DNA from: Aquimarina sp.
GTDB taxonomy: Bacteria; Bacteroidota; Bacteroidia; Flavobacteriales; Flavobacteriaceae
Direction of reading: 5' to 3'
DNA: 18,028 nt
Assembly: GCA_002697475.1 (NCBI GenBank)
Contig: NZVW01000164.1
Span: 1-18,028, forward strand
Shown piece after piece: positions 9,801 to 15,283 of the stretch. Positions within the stretch are counted from its first letter, which is position 1. Every line of letters starts with the position of its first letter. The notes below the pieces were generated by a model, which worked only from the letters and a program-made list of their open reading frames with translations, was not told where the DNA came from and did not search any database. Position numbers and translations under genes: made by a program.

Positions 9801-12375
9801 CTTTATCTCCCTTAGGAGCATTAAGACCTATATACGTATTGTAAGGAGAAAAGTCCTTAGTGACGACATCTGTACTGAAATCTCCTCCGTTTTCATAAAC
9901 CTTAGTAATAAATGCTGCCTTAAGCATTCCTCCTGCTTGATTTTGAAGTTGAGATTTTATGCTGAAGTTCGCTGTACCTTCTGCAGTAAGCTGACCATCG
10001 AATACCTGTTGCTCTTCTGTATTAAAATTTCTTGAAGGATCATCAAAAGAATATCCTGGGTAACTTGTAAAACTAGTGTTCTTAGGTGAGAACCTTACAT
10101 TGATATCAGCTTTAAGGTTTCTTGCTATTGCACCGTGTAACCAATTGGCCTGTAAACTCCCCGAATTGTTCCTTCCTATTCCTAAAACTTCATCATCAAA
10201 ATTAACTTTGATCTTTAATCGATTAGGCTTTATGGTTTCAATCTTTAGCACTTTTGTAAAACTCGCTCCCCCTACATTTACTTTTGCCTGCCAATTCCCT
10301 GTGGGGGCTTCGTCTGATGTAGTAACAACAAACTTGTAAACATTGTTTAATCCTTCTGTTTTAGTTTCTTGGTATACAGTTTTGCCATAGGGATCTTTTA
10401 ATTCAAACTTTATCGGGTGTCCACCAGGTAGCTTATTGGCTTTGTCATTAAGCATAAAAGATAAAAATAAAGTATCCCCAGGTCTCCATACACCCCTTTC
10501 ACCATATAGAAATCCTTTAATTCCTTTTTGAAGCTTGACTCCTGAAACGTCAAATTTACTAACAGATAATGCATTACCATCGCCAAGCTTAACATAACTC
10601 TGCTGACTTCCTAATTCAGCTATAGCAAAGTAAGCCTGACCATCTGAGTCAAATCCAGAAATTCCTTCAGCATCAGTAGTTGCTGATCCTATTTCTTGTT
10701 GCTGATAATTATAAAAAGTAACCTTAACATTAGGTAACGGATTTGTAGTTATAATATCATTAACCGCAACCATATAGGAGTTATTTAACCCCTTTTTTAC
10801 TGTAATCCCCAGATTAGAAGCCAATACATTAGCCGCCACTTTCTTATTTCTATAGAATGAATTATCGCAAGGATTATCTCTCTCGCTCCAATCATAATCA
10901 TAGTAATATTCATCATCATAATAATATTCTGCACTATCCCAATAACTACTTTCCGGGGCCTCTTCATCATAATTCTCTACCAATTCTGTTACAGGAGTAT
11001 CATCTAACGCCTCTCCTTCACATTTATAAAGAGAAAAAGCCTTTCCGAAGCTAAGTTCCACCCTATAAATTGCTCCCGGATCCGGATCTATTAACTTTTT
11101 AAGATCAATAGCAAATGCATTCCACTTGCTTAAATTTAAAGAAGGGTTTTCCTTAAAGTTTATAAGTTTTCTAGCCACGGGTCTAGCTACAGAACGTAAG
11201 TTGCTACTTCCTCCCAAATCATTGGTCTGAAGAAATTGAAGTATGTTATTTTGATAAACTTTTATGACTTTAACCTCAACTGCTTTCAAATTAACAGCCT
11301 CAAAATTAAATTTAAGATTATCAGATGAAGGAAGAATAACACCACTTTGAAGAAGTCTTATTTCAGGTTTGGGTTGTTGAAATGCTACCGTCTCGGTGTA
11401 TACATTTTTAAGTTTATATCCTTCTGTGGATTGTATTCCTTCAAAAACAGTTACGTCCAGTGATCCTTTTAATTCATTTTTAGGGTACACCTTCAATACA
11501 TTACCATCTACGGTGTATTTAAGATTTTTAGTCTCTGCTATGGTAACTAGTCCATTAAAATTCTGATTCTTTTTTAAAGGGTCGGAAAAGTTAATTTCCA
11601 GATATTGACTTTCCAGATTAGAAACGGATACACTTAAAACAGTAAAATTATTTTTACCTGGTATGAATAATGTGTTTTCTCCTTCAGTTTCAATACCCAT
11701 ATCCTTTCCTGACCATTGTACTAAAACTTCAGAATTATCTTCATATCTTTTTATACTATCAATCCTAAAACTAAATTGTCTGGCCATTTCATTAACCTGA
11801 CTAAAATTGATGCTTACATCCTTTCCTTTTTGCGTAGCCCTAATCAATTTTTTAGCAGTCTCAGGCTTCATTTTATCACTCGCGGTAATCGTTCCATCGA
11901 TATATTGCCAGTCTTTATTGTAGGATTGGAGGCTTTCAGTAAGCACAGAGAATTGCTGCTTTAATGTTTTAATAGTGAATATGAACTCCTCATCCAGATC
12001 ATCATTTAATTCTTCAACTATCTTTTCCAGATCCAGTGTAAATGTATATGCCGTGTCTTCATCAAATGATTCAAGCGGTTGAAAAGCGATGGTTCTGTTA
12101 TTGATGGCTACTACTTTTCCTTTAACTCCAGGCGATACAGATAGTAATTTGGCAGATAATTCCTGATTATCGTTCCATCCCTGTACCGGATTTTGCAATA
12201 CAACATAAACATTATCATATACTGAAATAGTTCCTGAAGACACATCGGATATATAATCCTGATATTTATTAAGTTCAGAAGCATTTGCTTTTTCAATGTC
12301 CTGATCGGATTTGTCCTTACAACCTATTACTAAAAAAAATAAAACAAGGGTCTTGAATATCGAAGATAATCGCAT
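6841..12375 (-). CDS. Bacterial alpha-2-macroglobulin family lipoprotein with thioester motif (YfhM-like)
   Basis: This 1844-aa protein is a periplasmic protease trap. The N-terminus has a short signal peptide ending in the lipobox LVIGC (Cys19). A long series of macroglobulin-like beta domains follows. The central block includes FLYGERGVWRPGDT (near residue 624), typical of the MG2/MG3 region of bacterial members. The bait/A2M_N_2 part leads to a LDLTRFSTPNPWSTF segment near 1129 and the VRKPLMVLSSVPR segment near 1245. The thioester motif is G-C1404-V-E-Q, with the Cys and Gln needed for the internal thioester, inside an alpha/alpha-toroid domain; a terminal receptor-like beta domain closes the protein. 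In the family, cleavage of the bait exposes the thioester, which covalently captures the protease. It is about 190 aa longer than E. coli YfhM (about 1650 aa); one contributor is a Tyr/Asp/Glu-rich insert around residues 465-503. In many genomes it is encoded beside pbpC, and the pair is thought to link protease defence to wall repair; here pbpC is displaced to 226-2580. Confidence 0.95.
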   Translation of the reverse strand: MRLSSIFKTLVLFFLVIGCKDKSDQDIEKANASELNKYQDYISDVSSGTISVYDNVYVVLQNPVQGWNDNQELSAKLLSVSPGVKGKVVAINNRTIAFQPLESFDEDTAYTFTLDLEKIVEELNDDLDEEFIFTIKTLKQQFSVLTESLQSYNKDWQYIDGTITASDKMKPETAKKLIRATQKGKDVSINFSQVNEMARQFSFRIDSIKRYEDNSEVLVQWSGKDMGIETEGENTLFIPGKNNFTVLSVSVSNLESQYLEINFSDPLKKNQNFNGLVTIAETKNLKYTVDGNVLKVYPKNELKGSLDVTVFEGIQSTEGYKLKNVYTETVAFQQPKPEIRLLQSGVILPSSDNLKFNFEAVNLKAVEVKVIKVYQNNILQFLQTNDLGGSSNLRSVARPVARKLINFKENPSLNLSKWNAFAIDLKKLIDPDPGAIYRVELSFGKAFSLYKCEGEALDDTPVTELVENYDEEAPESSYWDSAEYYYDDEYYYDYDWSERDNPCDNSFYRNKKVAANVLASNLGITVKKGLNNSYMVAVNDIITTNPLPNVKVTFYNYQQQEIGSATTDAEGISGFDSDGQAYFAIAELGSQQSYVKLGDGNALSVSKFDVSGVKLQKGIKGFLYGERGVWRPGDTLFLSFMLNDKANKLPGGHPIKFELKDPYGKTVYQETKTEGLNNVYKFVVTTSDEAPTGNWQAKVNVGGASFTKVLKIETIKPNRLKIKVNFDDEVLGIGRNNSGSLQANWLHGAIARNLKADINVRFSPKNTSFTSYPGYSFDDPSRNFNTEEQQVFDGQLTAEGTANFSIKSQLQNQAGGMLKAAFITKVYENGGDFSTDVVTKDFSPYNTYIGLNAPKGDKARGMLLTDTKHTFEIVSVDAKGNPKAAKNLEVFVYKVNWRWWWDTSEDNLSSYNRSSYRDQVYTTKVSTGADGKSSFDFELKYPEWGRYLVRVVDPNGGHATGKTIYIDWPGWAGKSRKNDPSAATMLLFSTDKKTYNVGEKAIVTFPSSEGGRALVTVENGTEVLYSQWVIPQKGETKFELNVDALYTPNVYIHITLLQPHASTLNDLPIRLYGVMPIAVEDPQTKIQPKIAMPDVLKPEETITVKVSEQNGKPMTYSIAIVDEGLLDLTRFSTPNPWSTFYAREALGVKTWDIYDDVIGAYGGSIGQVFSIGGDAEAGGSKAKKANRFKPMVVYKGPFELKKGETQSHKIDIPKYIGSVRTMVVAADADKAAYGSADKTTPVRKPLMVLSSVPRKITPGEKVTIPVTVFAMENKVRNVNVTLKPNKGFTVIGETSKAVSFDSPDEKMVYFEIEVIDGASMTDIEVVASGNGEKASYNVPINIVNPNPVTTEVTSIVLEPNSQQEINFEAFGIDGSNYATIEFSSLPPMNFESRLDYLIRYPHGCVEQTTSAAFPQLFLDDVFTLSSERKQKIQRNIEGAIQRLKRFMQPDGGLSYWPGYSNTNDWGTSYAGHFLLEANKKGYVLPIGFKSSWITYQQQAAKRWRSGGDDLAQAYRLYTLALAGSPDLASMNRLRETRDLSNDAKLRLASAYGLAGQKSAADKLLATANIDFVPRKYSYYTYGSVTRNRAMALETLVLLDEKVKAQQVAKDIANDLSSKNWYSTQTTSYALIAMAKFAEYVGGKGVNVSYTLNGNNKSANTDKALATSGQVKINKSNSLSLKNNRDNTVFIQLATSGILPVGEERVVQSNFRAVVDYKTRDGKIVDVNTLNQGTDFVAQVTITNTSGNEIKDVALTEIFPSGWEVVNTRFTDFGSFKANSVTHTDIRDDRVNFYFDLKPRESKTVTLLLNASYLGKYYLPGIQCEAMYDNEYVVRTKGKWVEVIK

Positions 12376-12553
12376 AAAAGAAAAGGTTTAGTTGATTTTA
12401 TAAATGTACTATTTTTTTAAGGTGGATTACAAGATTTTTAATTCTTTGTCTTGTTATATTAATTATAAAAGGCCTTCTGGCTCACAGAAACTAATTATTG
12501 CTTTGTGAATAATTTTCCTATATTGCAACCAATAACATTACTAACCGATAAGA
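12376..12553. other. Divergent spacer between alpha-2-macroglobulin and the lipoprotein/speD genes
   Basis: This 178-base AT-rich spacer must hold promoters for both directions. On the plus strand a TTG at 12498-12500, 18 bases and then TATATTGC at 12519 loosely resemble the Bacteroidota TTTG / TAnnTTTG pair, but the match is imperfect. No exact TAnnTTTG was found on the minus strand. A small palindrome AAGGCCTT lies at 12469-12476. No gene is visible. Confidence 0.35.
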
Positions 12554-13114
12554 ATGAAAAACTTACTATTCTGCGCAGCCTTTTCTATCGCTTTATTTTC
12601 TTGCTCATCAAATGTTGATTTAGCTATTGATAATCCAACCGAATTTCCTGTAGAAGTAACCATTGATACTCTGAGAGTGGAGGTTCCTGCAAAACAAGTC
12701 GTTTGGGTTGAAATGGGTAAAGGTGAACATAAAGTTACTTTGGCTAATGACAGCATTATTTCATTCAACTTCACGGACGATCTGTATATGCTAAACCCTA
12801 CACAGACTAAATATTTAGTCTCTGAGCAATATTATGGACCTCCTGCATTTCAAGCTAGCTATAATCACGTTTTACCTAATAAAACCATTGAATTTTTGGG
12901 TACTGAAATAGAAGGAAACTACAAAACAATATCTGATGTTATTAATAAAGTTTCCTGGGACTATGGCCCAAGAGAGTCATTACCTGAAATGATCCAGGTG
13001 GATAGCGATGAGATGTATACGGTATTATTAAAAGTTTCCGATCCTTATGAAATTATGGAGCAATATATGAATAGTGCTCCCGAGGAGGAAGTAATGGAAA
13101 CAGAGAATCCTTAA
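12554..13114 (+). CDS. Small lipoprotein of unknown function upstream of speD
   Basis: I do not recognise this 186-aa protein. It starts with MKNLLFCAAFSIALFSC, a good lipoprotein signal with Cys17 as the lipidation site, then a Ser-Ser-Asn linker. Residues about 20-75 look like a small beta domain: repeated hydrophobic strands around NPTEFPVEVTIDTLRVEVPA and a GKGEHKVTLANDS segment. This recalls PEGA-type surface beta domains, in which a GxHxV strand is common, but the match is too weak to call. The C-terminal tail is acidic (PEEEVMETENP). It is expected to be anchored in the inner or outer membrane. It lies 55 bases before speD on the same strand, so the two may share a transcript. That would make it a candidate accessory part of the polyamine/ATP-grasp cluster, though adjacency is the only reason. 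Confidence 0.8.
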   Translation: MKNLLFCAAFSIALFSCSSNVDLAIDNPTEFPVEVTIDTLRVEVPAKQVVWVEMGKGEHKVTLANDSIISFNFTDDLYMLNPTQTKYLVSEQYYGPPAFQASYNHVLPNKTIEFLGTEIEGNYKTISDVINKVSWDYGPRESLPEMIQVDSDEMYTVLLKVSDPYEIMEQYMNSAPEEEVMETENP

Positions 13115-13133
13115 TTTCTAAGCGTTTTAGAAA
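13115..13133 (+). terminator. Weak hairpin between the lipoprotein gene and speD
   Basis: TTTCTAA and TTAGAAA form a perfect 7-base stem with a 5-base loop (GCGTT) right after the lipoprotein stop codon. A T-run (13140-13144) follows only after several other bases, and the stem has just one G-C pair. It could be a weak attenuating terminator or chance. Confidence 0.25.
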
Positions 13134-13169
13134 TCATTCTTTTTAAAAATTTATTTTATACTCATCATT

Positions 13170-13559
13170 ATGGGTAAACACATAGGATTACATTGCACGT
13201 GGGATATTTATGGAGGAGATAGTACTAAATTATCTTATGTTCCTTTTATTAGTAAAGTACTTCATAACACTATTGATAACCTGAACTTAAAGAAGATAGA
13301 AGCATCTTTCAAACAGTTTGACCCTATTGGTGTAACTGGTTTTATCTTACTTGAAGAAAGCCATATCAGCATTCATACATGGCCTGAGCACGGATTTGCA
13401 GCTGTAGATGTATTTTCTTGCAATGATTTTGATGTAGATTTAGTTTCTACTTATCTATCAGAGATATTAGAGGCGGACCGCGTAGAAACTAATGTAATAA
13501 AAAGAGGTGTGCTTCCTAAGAAAGCTACATTATCCATTAACGAAGAAAGTGAGACATAA
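13170..13559 (+). CDS. speD: S-adenosylmethionine decarboxylase proenzyme (class 1, pyruvoyl-dependent)
   Basis: The 129-aa product decarboxylates S-adenosylmethionine to give the aminopropyl donor for spermidine-type polyamines. It is the short bacterial/archaeal class (T. maritima and B. subtilis type). The core motif LLEESHISIHTWPEHGFAAV contains the self-cleavage site Glu63-Ser64, where Ser64 would become the pyruvoyl group; His69 and Cys84 occupy the positions of the processing and catalytic residues of the T. maritima enzyme. The N-terminal GKHIGLHCTWDIYG and the ITKRGVLPKK-like end (VIKRGVLPKK) are also typical. Its 3' end overlaps the 3' end of the opposite-strand ATP-grasp gene by 23 bases. 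No ornithine or arginine decarboxylase gene is nearby, so the diamine must come from elsewhere. The aminopropyltransferase that would use its product lies about 1.7 kb downstream on the same strand. Confidence 0.95.
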   Translation: MGKHIGLHCTWDIYGGDSTKLSYVPFISKVLHNTIDNLNLKKIEASFKQFDPIGVTGFILLEESHISIHTWPEHGFAAVDVFSCNDFDVDLVSTYLSEILEADRVETNVIKRGVLPKKATLSINEESET

Positions 13560-14715
13560 ACTCACAATCATCTGTAATTATTTCTGAATCCTGAGCCCTT
13601 ACATTTAATGCGGAAGGCGTATCACCCACCAAGATCATACCTGTCTGGTAAAAATAGTTCTCCTTATCTTTTGCTAAGGGACAAAACTCCTGATAAATCT
13701 TTTGTTGATTACCATAATCTCCTTTTGAAGTGACGACTTTAGAGGTCTTTATTTCAATATTTTCTCCTAATCTACCATATATGGGTTTTACTACATAATT
13801 TGAAGTAGATGGTTGACTCTCGTAAGTTTTAGCAATAATATCATTAGGAAAATTTTGAGTAATGTATGCTAAGAAGCGCTTATTCTGCCATATGGTGGTA
13901 TATGCAGGGTTTAAAACAATACTTAAATCTTTGGTGATAATAGAAGATAATGTTCTGGCTAATTCAGGTTCTTCATGAATAATCCAATCCCAAGGAAAAA
14001 TTTTAAAAAACACATCTACTGGTTGATACTCTCCATCGATCTCATAAAATATACCTTCTTCAGCAGAAAACACAACCTTTTCCAGATCCAGATAAAAAGG
14101 ATAAAACCCTGATTTATATGCGCTATCTGTGATGCAATTTGCATTTAAAACATCCTCATTATATCCTAAGGTTGATGCCAAAAAACTAGGGTTCTCAAAT
14201 GGAATATGACCCTTAATTGCAGTAAAAACCTTTTCTATGTCGGTAGTAAAATTATTAAACTGTCTGTAACCAGAGCCTAATTGCTCTAATTGTAAAGGCT
14301 GCCAGAAGAGTGTTTCAGGCAAAGTACTACAAGTGTCTGCATTGAACTCAATAATCTTAGGATTGGTTCGATCAAAACCTCCATTAATATCAAATCTACC
14401 ATACAAAAACGGATGCTTATCTCTTTGTTGCCAACTGTGGTAAATACAATTGTGAAAAGAATCAGGTATGCCTAAAAGGTGAAGTTGATTTCTATTGATA
14501 ATTTGATGAGTAGCGTCAACAAATAGTTGATACCCCTCCTTGGATAGGTTAACGAACCTATCTAATTCAAAATTATAAATCTCAAGTAATTCTTCTGAGA
14601 AATAGTCTTCATCAATAAACCAATGAAGCTTATGAGGTAGATTTTTCTTTTTAAGACGCTTAACCTCTTTAAACCTACTATCCTCCAAAAGATCTGAAAG
14701 ATCTTGACTTACCAT
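13537..14715 (-). CDS. Glutathionylspermidine synthase-like ATP-grasp ligase (YgiC/YjfC type)
   Basis: The 392-aa protein matches the synthetase half of E. coli GspS along its length and the stand-alone YgiC/YjfC proteins (about 386 aa); the CHAP amidase domain of GspS is absent. Visible signatures are: LYGRFD with Arg107; KIIEFNADT with E123 and N125, the Mg/ATP-site pattern; FKIFPWDW at 237-244; YVVKPIYGRLGEN at 307-319, with Lys310 and the Gly-rich ATP-lid; and QEFCPLAK at 342-349. The late Arg373 in ALNVRAQD aligns with GIGIRED of YgiC. Family chemistry is ATP-dependent amide formation through an acyl phosphate; GspS joins the glycine carboxylate of glutathione to spermidine. The substrates of the YgiC group are not established. 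The first 38 bases overlap the 3' end of the upstream lipoprotein gene, which strongly suggests coupled expression. It sits between an AdoMet decarboxylase and an aminopropyltransferase, so a polyamine is the likely amine substrate. The start at 14715 is kept because alignable sequence begins within the first 15 residues. Confidence 0.9.
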   Translation of the reverse strand: MVSQDLSDLLEDSRFKEVKRLKKKNLPHKLHWFIDEDYFSEELLEIYNFELDRFVNLSKEGYQLFVDATHQIINRNQLHLLGIPDSFHNCIYHSWQQRDKHPFLYGRFDINGGFDRTNPKIIEFNADTCSTLPETLFWQPLQLEQLGSGYRQFNNFTTDIEKVFTAIKGHIPFENPSFLASTLGYNEDVLNANCITDSAYKSGFYPFYLDLEKVVFSAEEGIFYEIDGEYQPVDVFFKIFPWDWIIHEEPELARTLSSIITKDLSIVLNPAYTTIWQNKRFLAYITQNFPNDIIAKTYESQPSTSNYVVKPIYGRLGENIEIKTSKVVTSKGDYGNQQKIYQEFCPLAKDKENYFYQTGMILVGDTPSALNVRAQDSEIITDDCEFMSHFLR

Positions 14716-15235
14716 AACCAGTTGATCTTGATCCAGGAACCGTTACTCTTCTTGAAATCGCAGAGCTTTTCAAATCATTTTTTAAAGAATTTGATTTGTC
14801 AAAAGCACTTGTGGTTTTATAATTAGAAGCATTAGGAGTCACACTACCCAAACTTCTATTAAAGAAAGATCCAGCCAATGAGTATAAGAGTACACTTCTC
14901 AATCCAGAATGTCTGTAACTACTTTCATCCCCTTCTTTCATTTTTCTTAATGACAGTGTATCTGTCTGACCTTCTAAGGTATGGACAATAGCAATTGATT
15001 CATCTTTTTTATCGATAATTCTTTCATCAATAATCTTATATTGATCTCCGGGTTCTACTTCTTCAACCTCAGTTATAACACCCTTAGTAGACTCATAAAC
15101 AGTTTTTTCATTAGCATCTACAATTCTTGGAGATCCATCTCCACCGCAACTCTGAAGAGCCACTGCAATAGATACCCCTCCCAGAAGTGTCATTAATTTA
15201 GATAAAGTAAGGGCGTTTCTAATAATTTTCTTCAT
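14678..15235 (-). CDS. YgiB-like (DUF1190-like) lipoprotein with Gly-Gly C-terminus, partner of the ATP-grasp ligase
   Basis: The product is 185 aa from the ATG at 15235; a 12-codon longer form from 15271 would begin inside the probable promoter box and lacks a signal-peptide start, so the shorter one is chosen. MKKIIRNALT and a hydrophobic stretch end in ALQSC, giving lipidation at Cys30. A Glu/Lys/Asp-rich soluble part follows (about 35-100). Next is a short hydrophobic segment near 115-130 (LRSVLLYSLAGSFFNRSLG), then a low-complexity Ser/Thr/Lys/Arg/Gly tail ending SRSTGYGKSRSFRSFGG. E. coli YgiB, encoded next to YgiC, has the same plan as I remember it: lipoprotein signal, mid hydrophobic Met/Gly segment, Ser/Gly/Arg tail ending in SRSMGG. 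The overall identity is low, so homology is inferred from layout, tail and gene partner. The gene overlaps the ATP-grasp start by 38 bases. A surface or periplasmic substrate of the ligase is the most attractive role. Confidence 0.65.
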   Translation of the reverse strand: MKKIIRNALTLSKLMTLLGGVSIAVALQSCGGDGSPRIVDANEKTVYESTKGVITEVEEVEPGDQYKIIDERIIDKKDESIAIVHTLEGQTDTLSLRKMKEGDESSYRHSGLRSVLLYSLAGSFFNRSLGSVTPNASNYKTTSAFDKSNSLKNDLKSSAISRRVTVPGSRSTGYGKSRSFRSFGG

Positions 15236-15264
15236 ATTTGAAGTTTTGGTTGAATTAGTTTTTC

Positions 15265-15272
15265 CAAACATA
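15265..15272 (-). promoter_or_regulatory. -7 promoter box for the YgiB-like/ATP-grasp gene pair
   Basis: On the minus strand this reads TATGTTTG, an exact match to the Bacteroidota TAnnTTTG element, 29 bases before the chosen start at 15235. The -33 region is a T-rich tract without a clear TTTG. It lies in the 48-base spacer shared with the divergent aminopropyltransferase gene, for which no equally good box was found. Confidence 0.4.
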
Positions 15273-15283
15273 GATAAAAAAAC

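Noticed and set aside
10881..10945. CAT/AAT-type triplet-rich sequence as a simple repeat or array
   Set aside because: On the minus strand it encodes the Tyr/Asp/Glu-rich insert of the alpha-2-macroglobulin protein; there is no regular unit or spacer pattern.
12541..12774. Minus-strand open frame opposite the unknown lipoprotein gene
   Set aside because: The plus-strand frame has a clear lipoprotein signal and is longer; the antisense frame has no recognisable features.
15236..15271. Longer N-terminus for the YgiB-like lipoprotein starting at 15271
   Set aside because: The extra 12 residues are polar, precede a normal signal-peptide start (MKKII), and overlap the probable -7 promoter box.
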